Source: Dioscorea cayenensis subsp. rotundata
Lineage: Eukaryota > Streptophyta > Magnoliopsida > Dioscoreales > Dioscoreaceae
Assembly: GCF_009730915.1 (NCBI RefSeq)
Contig: NC_052475.1
Span: forward strand, 30,565,016-30,629,015
DNA length: 64,000 nucleotides
Reading direction: 5' to 3'
Shown here: positions 1 through 12,649 of the stretch, one piece after another
Layout: every line of letters starts with the position of its first letter
Numbering within the stretch: the stretch's first letter is position 1
Program-made: the position numbers and the translations under genes
The notes under the pieces: generated by a model
The model's input: only the letters and a program-made list of their open reading frames with translations
Told to the model about the DNA's origin: nothing
Databases searched by the model: none

Positions 1-921
1 CCCTGCGTGGTAAGCATTTGATTTCTCATCTTCAATCTTTGTTTTTGAATTTGATGTTGCTGTTGTTGGATTTGGTTTCTTGATCACTTTGAAGGATTCA
101 TTAAGTTCTTAATTTGATTGGTAATTGTTCAGCTGCTTGGTTTCTAGTCAAATTTGTCACCTTTGGGAAGGTATGGATTTTGGGTTTGATTCATCTTCAA
201 TCTTTGTTCTTCTTGTTGTTTGAGTTTCATGCTGTTGATATAGGGTATGATTTGGTTGCCATTGATTTTTTATTTTCGAGTTCTTTAAGATGATTTCTTG
301 ATTTTTGGTTGAATTTGGGATTTCTTCCAGGACTTTTTGGTTTGTTAAAAATTTCTTTTTTTTAAAAAAAATTATATTTTGGCATGGCTTATCAGAAATT
401 AGGGTTTGACATTCCCGATTTGCTTGCTTGTAAAATGTCATAACAGTTTATGTTTTCTTTACCCTTCCGTTGTCCAAAACAACAAAATATTGTATTTTAA
501 ATAAGTAGTTATCAGAAATGCATTAGAACAAAACAATCCCAATATTGTTCTTTAAATTATGTATAGTTAGATTGATTTGTTATGTTTTTTTATTTAATAT
601 ATGGACAAGAACTTTTGGTGATGGAGTTAAATTAACCCAAGGACAAGAACTTCTTTGGTTGTGGATTTTGGACATTCAAAAGGATTGGGAGTCTTATTGT
701 TGTTTATCAGATTATCTTTAAAGCTGGTTGTTTGATGAATTTCTTGAGATGTACCTGCAGAACCAAAAATTGCGATTGATTATTTTGTATGCTTTTTGTG
801 GGCAATGAAGAGCTGATTTGTATTTTTCCATGGATGTTTCATTCCCTTCTCTTATTAGTGGCTCAACATTCAGGTAGGTTGATGCTCATGCCCTTTGTTG
901 GTTTTGTTGATCTTTTTGCAG
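1..921 (+). other. 5' leader exon end and leader intron of the BPA1-like gene
   Basis: The first nine bases end in a consensus donor (gtaagc from position 10). A pyrimidine-rich acceptor ending in tttttgcag at 921 lies four bases before the start codon of the RRM gene. I infer that the window opens at the last bases of a 5' UTR exon followed by a leader intron of about 0.9 kb. An AG/gtaggt site near 871 could be an alternative leader exon end. No other gene is visible here; the small antisense ORF has no recognisable features. Confidence 0.6.
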
Positions 922-925
922 AATC

Positions 926-3051
926 ATGAGTTCAAATGGGTACATTGTGGAAGTCACGAACCTCTCTCCAAATGCAACTGAGAGAGATGTTTATGATTTC
1001 TTTTCGTTTTCTGGTGCTATTGAGCACATTGAAATCATCAGGTGATATCATTTCTGCAAATGTACTAAATCACATTTATCATGTGAAAATACTGCATGCA
1101 AAACTAACATTTTTGAAATCAGCGAAAAGTTGTTCTGTATGTTTCATTGTCTCTATGTAATTGTTATCTTTTCCTAATTTGCTTCCTTGAGGTGCTCTAA
1201 TTGGCAAATAACCTGTCTTGCTGTTGATGTTTGAAATATCTATCCTATGATTGGACTGATTAGGCTGTAAGAGCTTGCCTGCTCTTTTGGAAGACGATTT
1301 AGAATTACCTTGTCTAGTTTTTCATTTAAATGAGCTTTTATGATGCAATTTTTTTTAGCATGAAATTTTTATTTTTGGCTATTTACAGATCTGGAGATTA
1401 TGCTTCGACTGCATATGTAACGTTTAAAGAACCGCACTCCTTGGAAACTGCTGTCCTGCTCAGTGTAAGTTCTTGTGCAAGCATCTAGATTTGCAATCAG
1501 TCTTCATATTGACATCACTGTGAACTTCAATGAAATCATGCCCTTGCTTGTGATATTAACATGAAATAAACATCGTTCAATAAATTTGCAAACTTTCTTT
1601 GCAGCTTCTATTCTAATATCTCCTTATCTAAAACTGCTGCAAGCATGCCCCATTGAAATTACACTGAGTGACATATGTTAGACACATTCAATACATGTCT
1701 GTTCTGAACTTGTTCACAGATTTTGAAGAATGAACTCTTCAGACGTCGGCCAGACTTTTCTGCTTGAAGATAACACTGTTTTGAACTTTTTCTTTTTCAA
1801 TTTGTACTCAGAAGCCTTGTGTTGTCTATAAGTTTTTCTAATTCACTTCTCGTTTCCAAGATATAGATCCATTTTGTTGGTGGTTCTAATTTAATAAATG
1901 CTTGTAAAATGAACTTATATTTGTCATTGTCAGTTTTTTGAGTAACCCTTCAGCTATTGATTTTGTATGTGCTGAATTTTCTCAGGGAGCTACTATTGTT
2001 GATCAGCGTGTATGCATAACAAACTGGGGACAGACTGAAGATGCTTCTGGCATTTGGGATCGACCTTCATGGAGGATTGAAGATGATTATGAATCAATGG
2101 TATGACATTTCATTGTTTTCCAATGTTTGATTTTTTTGATGTCGAGATACTCTATTTTATGGTTCTAGAAAAGTTGGAAATATAATGCTTCAGAGGAAGG
2201 TGGTGAGACTGGCATGTTATAATTATATGAATTAACAATCCTTGTTTTAGAATGTATGGTCATAGAAAGGATGGAAGCAATGGCTCTCAGAATTCTGATT
2301 CTCATCAATGTTTCTATCTAATGTTGTGGGCATAAACTCATTGCGAAGCGGCAAACTAATCATTCTGATTCTCATCAATGGGAAAGTTTAATTTAGAAAT
2401 TCTGTTCTTCGGTTCAACAGTTATATATATTTTTTTCTGGTTGTGAACTTGAATTTGCAATTTTCTATCGCCATTGAATTGTGTTCATACATTTCTTTTT
2501 TTTGTTTTGATGAAAGTGCATGAACTACAGAATATTTTTAAGATGCAAGTTGTGTGTGCTTGATAGTTTTTCTGACAATAATTCAAGCTACTCTGTACAC
2601 ATTTCAATATGAATCAATGCAGTCCTCCGAAGCAAACAGTTTCAGGACAACTCCACGAGAAGCAGTGACGATGACGCAGGAGGTGGTCAAAACCATGCTA
2701 TCCAAAGGCTACGTTCTCAGTGTTGATGCATTGAGCAAGGCCAAGGCTTTTGATGAGTCTCATCAGGTCTCAGCAACTGCAGCAGCCAAGGTTGCTGAGC
2801 TGAGCAAGAGGATTGGGCTGACAGATAAGGTCTATGCTGGCGTTAATGCTGTTAGAAGTGTTGACGAAACGTACCACGTATCGGAGACCACTAAGATGGC
2901 AGTTTCTGCAACTGGAAAGGCAGCCTCTGCAGCAGCTGAGACAGTGATGAACAGCAGCTATTTTGCTGCAGGAGCTATCTGGTTATCCGAAGCTCTTAAT
3001 CGAGCTTCCAAGGCGACGGCCGAGTTGGCCAACCGTTCTTCCAAAAAGTAA
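926..3051 (+). CDS. BPA1-like: RRM protein, BINDING PARTNER OF ACD11 1-like
   Basis: Four coding exons: 926-1041, 1389-1464, 1986-2099 and 2623-3051, giving 244 aa. The N-terminal RRM (about residues 5-76) starts GYIVEVTNLSPNATERDVYD, includes the core AYVTFKEP, and ends VCITNWG. The C-terminal half is rich in Ala, Ser and Lys (VSATAAAKVAELSKRIGL, SATGKAASAAAETV), as in the plant family named for binding the sphingolipid transfer protein ACD11, a cell-death regulator. The family is thought to act in the cytoplasm and at membranes rather than in splicing, but partner binding here is inferred. An AATAAA signal lies near 3181. Oddity: a 12-nt direct repeat brackets intron 3. I am confident of the RRM and of the family, less so of the exact paralogue. 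Confidence 0.85.
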
Positions 3052-3951
3052 AATGTGATTAATTTTCAACTAGTACTATACATGAAACTTAACCTGATCT
3101 GTAAATTGTAAAAGATCAAGTCTGCCAGACAGTTTTGTCCTATGCTCTGCTTGTGTAGTGTTGTAATCCTTGTTTGAATGAAATAAAACAGTGAACATAA
3201 TTATATCATTTTCTCTCAGTTCTGCAGAGTCTACTGAACTCTGACATACAAAAGATGTATGCATATATTCAATGAGCAACTTGGAATTATAAATTGAGCT
3301 TCTCTGTCAGCTTGCTGCTCAGCTGAACTTATCCATTAAGTAGTAAATTCATTGAGGATATATAGCCTCATCCTATACCATCCTCCATGAGCATGATAAA
3401 TTTTTATTTAACATTATCCAATAAACAATCAATTAATTGTTTTTCTAATTCTCATACATATATATATATATATATGTATGTTAGTATAAGTTTTGAGTAT
3501 CTCCATGTAAATATAGCACACAGCTCAATGTCCGCCACGTGGGTCCCATCTGGCACGCACTCCGAGCCCAGTGGATAAGAACCCACTAACTCTCAACTGT
3601 CTACCCACCCACCTTGACCTCAGGATCCGACCCGCTTCCTCAGGATCCGGCCCGTTTTCAACACTCCCTCATGTCATCACACTCATACTTTCGGGTCCGG
3701 ATCTGAATCCGGCATACTTAAACCCGGTTTAAATCCAGTCAACTCGTAACCTACTCCACCCACGTGGACTCTTTGACCGTCTCTTATCACCCTCACAAAT
3801 TCGAGTTAGTTAAATTGATCTTAAGGGATATCACACCCTTGCTCCGACACTAGCTATATATAATCCCATGCTACGTAGCGTCATCTTTAGAGCTTGTTTT
3901 TAAGCTACAAGTAACAAACACTAAACCTCTGAGCTTTGAAGGGAGACAACA
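3052..3951 (+). promoter_or_regulatory. Intergenic region with SUT1 promoter: two G-boxes, W-box core, TATA box
   Basis: From about 3530 the base composition becomes GC-richer. Two palindromic G-boxes (CCACGTGG) lie at 3535-3542 and 3760-3767, and a TTGACC W-box core at 3773-3778. A TATA box (TATATATAA, 3855-3863) sits about 90 bp before the ATG, so transcription should start near 3885-3895. A 17-nt segment beginning CCTCAGGATCCG occurs twice, at 3618 and 3638. No upstream ATG is present between the presumed start site and 3952. G-boxes suggest bZIP/bHLH control (ABA, light or sugar); this is inference. The proximal part (3052-3300) holds the 3' UTR of the RRM gene. Confidence 0.6.
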
Positions 3952-6819
3952 ATGGCTGAAGACTCTCTCTCTGTTTCTGGAGTTGGACCTCCAACTCAAT
4001 CCATTAGTCTTATAAGACTTATCTTTTCTTGCATGGTGGCTGGTGGAGTTCAGTATGGCTGGGCTTTGCAGCTATCACTGTTAACTCCTTATGTTCAGGT
4101 TCTCTGTTTTGTGTTCTTGAGAATTTTCTTGTTTTCTTTTTTCCTTCTTGTTTGTAAAAATATTAATTTGTTTTTGTTCTTGTCTTTATAACTAGACACT
4201 CGGATTATCTCATGCACTTTCTTCTCTTATGTGGCTCTGTGGTCCTATTGCAGGACTTTTGGTAAGTGTTTTTCACTTATATTTCTCTTTAATATTTGAA
4301 TTACTTTCTTGATATGATTCATGTCTATTTAATGAGAATGTCCTAGGATGAAAACAAATATTTAATACAAGCTCTGTTTTCGAAGAAGAAATTTCAATAT
4401 GTATTCATACACTAACTTCTTATAATGTCAAATTTAATTGTTTCTATATGAATTAATGTATTTATTTTGGTATGGTTCTGTAGGTACAACCTTGTGTAGG
4501 TTTATGGAGTGATAGATGTCAATCAAGGTTCGGAAGACGGCGTCCATTTATACTTGTTGGATGTCTGCTCATATGCTTTGCAGTGAGTGTTAATGATATA
4601 CCTTAAGAATACCTTCTTTCAATCTAATAGTGTATAATTTTTGTTCACTCAGTTGGTTAAATATTCTTTTCATTTCAGGTGATTATCATAGGTTTCTCTT
4701 CAGATATTGGATATGCTTTAGGGGACACAAAGAAGCATTGCAGGTAAAACATCACATTCTTCCATATATATATATAACTTTTCTTTTGTTTATATAATTA
4801 AAGGTTGACAAGATTTTATTTTGGAAATAATTAAACAGTGTTTACCATGGAAATCGGTGGGCAGCTGCTGTTGTCTATGTTGTAGGATTTTGGATTTTGG
4901 ATTTCTCTAACAATACAGTGCAAGTGAGCTTGTTCATAGATTCCCTGTTTCTTGCTAGTTTTCAACGTTGATACACAAAATTAATTACATCTACATGTTA
5001 TATGTATTTATATATATATTTTAATCGATGACAGGGTCCAGCTCGCGCACTTATGGCAGATCTATCAGGTAAATTTTATGAATATGTTTTTGACTTAATA
5101 CTTCTATTACAATTTACAAAGATAACCTGAATGCAATTGCTGTGTATATATACAGGGAGTCATGGATGCAATGCAGCAAATGCAATTTTCTGTTCATGGA
5201 TGGCATTTGGAAATATTCTTGGTTATTCATCTGGTGCTACTGGAGAATGGCACAGGTATAATTCAATTCAAATTTTAACATTAACTTGTAGGATTTTCAA
5301 TTCACAAAACCAAAATTTTTGCTGATTACCAAGATCAATTAATCAACAGGTGGTTTCCTTTTCTGAGCACTAAAGCTTGCTGTGAAGCCTGTGCAAACTT
5401 GAAAGGAGCCTTCTTGGTTGCAGTAGTAAGTCTAATTTTGAATCCTATGATACAAACAGGCATGAATTTTATTAACAAATATGATTAAAGGCAATAGTTT
5501 ATGAAATTAATTGAATTTTTGTTTGTATACAACAGTTCTTCCTCCTCTTGTGTATGTCTGTGACTCTAATTTTTGCCAAAGAGATCATCCCGGTTGCACC
5601 AAAGAAATGCATGGAATTAGGCGATAACCGACCAAAAGATAGTGAAGACAGAGTAGGACCTCTGTTTATCATCAAGGCAGCCAAGAACCTACCCCCTGGA
5701 ATGCTATCTGTGCTTCTAGTCACAGGCCTTACATGGGTATACATATCTACACACAAAATACCATATGAATTACATGTGTTCAATATAATTCCAATCAGTT
5801 CTTAAATTGTTCCTTATTTGCAGTTGTCATGGTTTCCCTTCATTCTCTATGACACCGATTGGATGGGCCGGGAAGTATATCATGGTAATCCAAAGGGAAC
5901 TCCAGAACAGATTAATGAATTTAACATTGGTGTTAGACAAGGCGCATTAGGTCTTCTTTTGAACTCGGTAAACATATATACATAAGCTCAGAAACAATAT
6001 TTGTTATGTATATCACAGTAGAAACTTGATCTTCCTTCTGATGATCAGATTGTTCTTGGAGTGAGCTCATTCTTGATAGAGCCAATGTGCCGGAGAATCA
6101 CCACAAGAATCGTTTGGGTCTTGAGCAACTTCATTGTTTTCCTTGCCATGACTGCATTCACAATCTTAAGTGTGATATCAATGAATGAACATAACATAAC
6201 AGGGCCTAATCACAACATCAGAATCATAGCTCTGGTTATATTTACAATACTTGGTTTCCCATTGGCTGTAAGTTTTAATCCATTAATTACTAAAATATTC
6301 TTCTTCACTAATTAGTACTTACTAGTTCTTGAATTCTTACTTTTCTGCAGATTCTCTACAGTGTTCCATTCGCAGTAACTGCTCAATTAGCTAAAAATGA
6401 AGGTGGAGGCCAAGGTATATATTTATATATTTATACAAAAAATGAATGCCATCATTGTGTGTGTGTAATTGGTCACTGAACATTTAAGTTGTGAAATGAA
6501 ACATTGCAGGACTGTGCACTGGGGTGTTAAACATATCCATTGTCATTCCCCAGGTGAGATGCATGTTCATGCATGCAGAGAGATGCACCTTTTCATGCTT
6601 TGGTGAAGATAAGATCAAATTAAATTCCATTGGGTTCATTGAATGCAGGTGATAATAGCACTAGGTGCAGGACCATGGGATGCAATCTTTGGCAAGGGGA
6701 ACACCCCTGCATTTGCAGTTGCTGCTGCCTTTGCCTTTGTGTGTGCCTTCGTTGGTTTCTTCATGCTTCCAAAACTCTCCAAGAGTGACTACATAGGTGG
6801 AATAACTTCCAGTCACTGA
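3952..6819 (+). CDS. SUT1: Sucrose/H+ symporter, monocot SUT1 (type IIB) class
   Basis: Fourteen exons: 3952-4098, 4196-4261, 4484-4582, 4679-4743, 4839-4923, 5035-5068, 5156-5255, 5350-5425, 5536-5736, 5824-5967, 6049-6267, 6351-6414, 6510-6553 and 6649-6819; 504 aa. It is a major-facilitator protein of the glycoside-pentoside-hexuronide:cation family with 12 expected membrane helices, and imports sucrose with protons at the plasma membrane for phloem loading or sink unloading. Diagnostic stretches are [40 protein letters not shown] (loop 2-3), [32 protein letters not shown] and [15 protein letters not shown]. The short central loop (about residues 235-265) rules out the long-loop SUT2/SUC3 type. 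The text is closest to my memory of rice SUT1, and the 14-exon structure also matches that gene. SUT1/type IIB is a monocot clade. Confidence 0.93.
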
Positions 6820-7402
6820 TCATCTTAATTCTCTCATTCATTTGCAGCTGATCAATCGAAGAAGTATTCAACTGTCATAATGAATGCATGGTTTCCAGAC
6901 TAAATAATATTTAAACCAACAAATTAAAGTTGTAGTAGTCTTTTCATGTTATCTCTTAGTGAGACTATATATATATATATGTCAAAAACTACTCTATTTC
7001 TCTAATCAAAGCACATATATTAGAGGAAATTTTTGCATGTTTTGACTTTTGAGATTTGGATATTCTAAATGGAGTATAATATTATTAATTATATACTATT
7101 TGAAGACCTTTTAGAGACTAAAATAAAGACCAACCATTCCACTTATTACGTAGCAATCTAAACATAAAGACATGGTCAAACTTACTAAAAACAACACACC
7201 ATCCAAAGATGCAGTACATCCGAGAAACACTTACCACCACCCATGCCTTCTATATATGTCCTAGCACCATGTCTCTTCCTTCTTTGGGTTACACATTGGG
7301 GGGGAGAGAGTGAGAGCTTCAAGTTCCATACTATGAATTACAAACTTGTAATCTAATACACCCCCTCCCCCATACATACACTACAACAATAATCACAACA
7401 AA
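6820..7402 (+). promoter_or_regulatory. SUT1 3' end and pectin methylesterase promoter
   Basis: The first part (6820 to about 7000) holds the presumed 3' UTR of SUT1 with a short (TA)n run. A TATA box (TATATAT) lies at 7251-7257, about 150 bp before the pectin methylesterase ATG, implying a transcription start near 7280. The leader that follows is CT/GA-rich and contains a seven-codon upstream ORF at 7333-7356. Nothing else gene-like is seen. Confidence 0.5.
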
Positions 7403-9234
7403 ATGGCTAAGAAGTTCTTGATTGCCGGCATTTCAGTTATTCTCGTTGTAGCAATTGTAATTGGTGTTATCGCCACTATCACTCACTCAAACCAAAAGAC
7501 CGGCAACAATGCAACAAGCATTGCCTCAGCCTCACATGATGTCACCGGCATTTGCACAGGAACTGACTTCCAAGAAACATGTGTGAAGAGCCTCTCCAAA
7601 GTCCTAAACGGTACCACCTCTCCTCAAGACGCTCTAAAGGCTTCAATTGAGGTTGTTATAGATGAATTCAATGCTGCCGTCAACCGTGCACGTGAAATCC
7701 AGAAGAAAGTTGCCGACAAGTATCCCGGTGCAGTTTCTGACTGTGAGCTTCTTCTTTCTAAGTCACTGGATAATCTCAATGCCGCATTGACATCCTCCGG
7801 TCACACCGATAAATTATCGAGTTATGCAAATGATATCGATAATTGGCTTAGTGCCGTTATCGCCTCCAAAGGGACATGTGTCGATGGGTTCTCTAATGAT
7901 CAAGCATTACAGAAAAATATCAGTGGTGTCTTTGATTACATGACTGAGTTAATTAGTAATTCACTAGCCATACTTCAAGAGGTCACAACACTTCTTGATC
8001 AAGTTCAGAATTTGCCGAACATTTTAATACCAACATCTCAACGGAGACTGCTTTCCGAGGAAGAGGTTTATCCTGCACATCCTGATGGCTTCCCGGTGTG
8101 GCTATCTCCGGCTGACAGGAGATTATTAAGACAAAGGAATGGACGTGTGAGGCCTAATATGGTGGTGGCTCAAGATGGAAGTGGAGACTATAAGAGCATC
8201 AATCAGGCTCTGAAGAACTTACCTAAGAGGTACAGAGGCAGGTTTGTGATATATGTGAAGGCAGGGAGATACCATGAAAAGGTGGTGATAGAAAAGTGGA
8301 TGACAAATATTATGATGTACGGTGATGGATCGAGGAAGACGGTGATCACCGCTAATTCTTACAAAGATGATAAAAGTGGTAGTACCACTTTCAACAGCGC
8401 CACTTTCTGTAAGTATATGTATATATATATATGCGCATTGATCATATGTATTGTCGTATAATTAGCAGCTCTGATACCATGTTAAAATTTACTATTATAT
8501 AATTAATTGCATTATTATACACAACGTACGTACATACAGCTGCGCTGGGGAATGGATTCATTGCAAGGGATATTGGGTTCAGTAACACAGCAGGACCGGA
8601 GAACCATCAAGCAGTGGCGCTGACGGTGACATCAGACATGTCGGCTTTCTTCCGGTGCAGGATTGATGCTTACCAAGATACATTATATGTTCACTCTGAA
8701 CGGCAATTCTACCGGAACTCTGTCATCTCCGGCACGGTTGACTTCATTTTCGGTGACTCGAAGACGGTAATACAAAATTGTCTAATTATCGTACGTAAAG
8801 GAAGTCCTGGCCAGAAGAACATGGTGACAGCTCAAGGTAGGGATCTCCGACGACAAGGTACTGCTTTGGTTATCCAAAATTGCAGGATTTTGCCAGACAG
8901 AAGCCTCTTCCCAAAGAGATTAGAGATTGAAAGCTACCTTGGAAGGCCATGGAAAATATATTCAAGAACTATCATCATGGAGAGCACCATTGGTGACTTA
9001 ATCAGGCCTGAAGGATGGTATGCATGGGATGAAACGAGTCCGGTGAAGTATGTGTATTATGGTGAGTATAACAACCGAGGTCCCGGCGCTAACACTCACC
9101 GGCGAGTGAAATGGCCCGGCGTTAGAGTCATCAGCCGGAGGGAGGCCCTTATGTTCACAGCTAATAGCTTGCTTAATGCTCGGACTTGGTTGAGGCTCAC
9201 CGGAATTCCTTACCTTCAAACGTTCAAGAATTAA
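7403..9234 (+). CDS. Type I pectin methylesterase with N-terminal inhibitor (PMEI) domain
   Basis: Two exons, 7403-8408 and 8540-9234; 566 aa. It removes methyl esters from cell-wall homogalacturonan, giving pectate and methanol. The N-terminus (MAKKFLIAGISVILVVAIVI) is a signal anchor. A PMEI pro-domain follows (about residues 45-210), with the expected cysteines in ICTGTDFQETC, SDCELLL and GTCVDGF. Processing motifs RRLL occur twice, before SEEE and before RQRNG. The catalytic domain (about 250-560) has GRYHEKV, NHQAVAL (catalytic Gln), YQDTLY and TVDFIFGD (the two Asp) and YLGRPWK (Arg), so the active site looks complete. The single intron is in a place common in this family. It is secreted through the Golgi, where subtilases are known to cut at RRLL. 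The paralogue is not identified. Confidence 0.93.
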
Positions 9235-10352
9235 AGCTGTGGTAATTTACGTAAAGTACGTGCATGCATGCATGAATGCACATGTGAGAAAGATGGTGTA
9301 TTTTTAATTAATTTCTTTATTTTGCTTTGTTGAAAAAAAAAAAAAAAAGGAATAAAGAGTTTCTGGTTGGGATTTAGTTGTTTGTTGGCAGTTGTCTCAA
9401 ATTTTAATTGTGATGTGTCTTGCCATGTATTTTTGTGGAAGCTTGCCTTTAGAGATTTAACTTGTGATTATTGAGTACTACTGTTTTACTTTTTTTTTCT
9501 AATTTTTAAATATTTTTTTAATATTTAAAATTTTAGTATTTTTAATTATCAAGCCTTGTTGCATATGACTTAATTCTTAATTCCTTTGTAATTTGTAAAG
9601 GCCAATGATTTTATTTTATTTTAATCATAAATATCTCCCAACTCTCATTTGAACCCTACAACCCATAATTATAATTTAGGTTCAAGTAGAGATATGAAAA
9701 AGTCAATATTAGCCCTAGAATAATTATTTAAAAAAACTAAAGAAAAAATTGTTTAAATATAAGGAGAAATAAATAAATTTTGCCCAAGGAGAACCCAGAG
9801 AAAAGTTTTTTTTGTCTAATAAAAGAAAAGCTATTCTGGGTCAAAATTATATTTTGACAAAAAAAATAAAAATAAAAATAAGAAATGATATTGGCTAGTA
9901 TATTTTATACATATTCTTTACCGCTATTAAACTTTGGACAAAAATTTTAATGGTTAAGAAATAGAAGGTCATTCCCAAAAAAAAATAATAAATAATAAAA
10001 AGAAGATTTTAAAAAGTTACATAGAAAATTTCCTGTTGTTAATCATGCTTGTAATTACGTAGATATTAATTAATGTGATTATTGATGAGCTTATCTGTTT
10101 CACTCTTCATTTTTTTTATATATATAGTTTATTAATACTAAAATATTAGTGTGAATAATAAATTCACTACGAAATTCTGATAAAGTTAATATATACAGAA
10201 ATAACTTAATTATGGGGTTAAAATTAATGTATTCTTTTGATAACATAAGAAATATCATGGTGGGTAAGAAACTAAGCCATGGGCCATGAATCTTATGCTT
10301 GAACCCTTTGCATTCTGTCCTCAAATTTATTAGTTAAAAAATATAACAGACA

Positions 10353-10353
10353 T

Positions 10354-10383
<30 letters not shown>
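10353..10383. repeat. (TA)n microsatellite
   Basis: An uninterrupted run of about 15 AT units in the spacer downstream of the pectin methylesterase gene. Simple-sequence repeat; likely length-polymorphic. Confidence 0.85.
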
Positions 10384-10385
<2 letters not shown>

Positions 10386-11106
10386 AGATACATGTGATCA
10401 CCATGTCATGCATGCATGGTCCTCAATTTGCTTTTTGTTTTTTTGTTTTTTTTTTCTCAACATAATAAATTCAGTATCTGTTAAGTGTTACTAAATTATT
10501 AAATTTATTTTGATTATATACATATATATATATAGCTAAATCCAGAGCTATTGGGAATTGGATTGAGAGATATAAGTCCATTCTTGTCTACCTAGGGTTC
10601 TTCCATTTATGTAACAGTCATGATTAAGGGTATTCAAAATCTTCAAAAATTAAATATCCAAACATATATGTATATACAGATTTGTGACTTGGACTACATG
10701 ATCAGATATTGATAGAGTGAATAAAAAAACTGTTCAAATCCTGCCAAGTTCTCTGTGTCATTATCTTTTGGAATCCAAAGTTAATTAATTGATCATTAAT
10801 AATTAATTAACTAGCTCTACAAAGATAACAAATACTTGTCTCCACTAACAAATTTCAACACCTTGTTTAAAACATTTTGGTACCTTACCAGGCTAGCTAC
10901 ATGAAAGTAGGCTTGTTTTGTTGTTAGATAACGTACCATGAATCATGGTTAAAGTAATGAAGAAGAAAGTATGGTACTCTTGGACATTATATGCAACCTG
11001 AATGCATGTTTTATTTACCTTGATGTCTGAAAACACACACAGTGATATATATTTAATAATATATATATATATATATACACTGTAAATATGTTTTCAGAAA
11101 GAAAGA

Positions 11107-11143
11107 CATGTGCGTGCGTGCGTGTGTGTGTGTGTGTGTGTGT
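11107..11143. repeat. Compound (TGCG)n/(TG)n microsatellite
   Basis: A short GTGCG series passes into about ten TG units. An AT run at 11058-11078 lies just upstream, giving a compound simple repeat of potential Z-DNA-forming alternating purine-pyrimidine sequence. Confidence 0.8.
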
Positions 11144-12489
11144 ATTCATGTGATAAGAAGGCTTATTTGAAAGTTATATGTATAAAGCTTGACAAAATAT
11201 GAATCAAATATCATGCTATATTTGATGGTACTTTTAACTTTTTTTTTCTTTATGAAGAAAGGCAGGAAAAAAAGAGATGAATCACTGTCATGCTCCTTCC
11301 ATTATTACTTTGAGGAATCCAAAGTTGAGAGATATATTTTACTGCCATGTATATTGTACCTCACCCCCATGTTTAAAAGGTTAAGATTAGTTTCGCCATG
11401 GTTAAGATTTAATTACCACTGTGTTCCACCGCATGTGAGTGTGTGTCTATATATATATATATGGAGTAGAGTAATACATTCGTTACATTGATTAATATAA
11501 ATATGAATATATATATACACACACATATGTTGGGATTGCTAATTAATTTTATTTGGTAAGTTTTTTTAGAATGAATTGATCCCCAGAATATATTCTATTT
11601 ATATTTAGTATACTATCAGAGTTTAATGAATATGAATATATAAGAATAAATATATACACAAATAAGATTCTATAGCTCCTTCTATTAGTTTATTTTTCGA
11701 GTTGAATTAGTCCCGATATATATTTAATTTTTATATATCTAATATAGTTTTAAAAAGAGTTAAGTTTTGTGTTTATAATATGACTAATAAAATTAAACTA
11801 GTATATATATATCCAAATTGTGTATTACTGCATTTCATATCACTTAATATATACAATGAATTTAATTCATTAGTTATTTTACCTTAAGTTTTAAAGTTAA
11901 ATAATATGTTTGTTTTGCATTGAAAAAAATATTCAATAAGCCATTAATTGGAGTACTACTCCATTTCTCTAGCTTGTTTTTGTATATGGTTTTGTTGATG
12001 AAGTGCATTAAAGATTACAAGGTTGGCGGCTGCATGCCTAAGGACAATAATGGCAATTATGGATCACTGTGAGGCATTTTCCCCCCCTCCAACTGATTAG
12101 TACTGTCTCATTGATCTTGATAATGTATTGCAGGTACTTAGTGGCACTAATCCATCTATCCAAAACAAAAATTAATTATTAATTAGTTCACTAACCAACA
12201 ATACAATTATATCAGAGTTGAAAATAAAAGAAGATGAAGACGAACATGTCAGTTTGGATGGTGTATATTTGTCCTTCCTCAATGCAAGTAAATTGTGAGG
12301 GAACAAAAGGCATTTGTTTTAAAGGTCCTGAAAATCTCTAGTGGGCCACAACTTCTTGTTTTTCTGAGCTGTTTCTCATAGTCTCTGAGACATCAAAGAT
12401 TTTTAAAGGACTTTGTGGTGGTTGTTTGACATGTGAGTTTGGTGGGGAGCTGGCACACACAGTATCATATATATTCATGATTAGTTGTC

Positions 12490-12524
12490 ATATATATATA
12501 TATATATATATAAGTATACACCAT

Positions 12525-12557
<33 letters not shown>

Positions 12558-12649
12558 ATATAAAAGATAAACTCTAGTCATTCATTTTTTAGCCACAGTA
12601 TTCAGCAATTAGTATAAGATCTTATATATATATATATATATATATATAA
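12490..12649. repeat. Cluster of three (TA)n arrays with a TGTA interruption
   Basis: AT runs at 12490-12512, about 12533-12562 (including TATG/TGTA units) and 12622-12648 lie within 160 bp. A (GA)n purine tract follows at about 12838-12880. These are simple repeats in the spacer 3' to the HD-Zip gene; no coding content. Confidence 0.8.

Noticed and set aside
5499-5783. Minus-strand 94-codon ORF in SUT1
   Set aside because: Antisense shadow of SUT1 exon 9.
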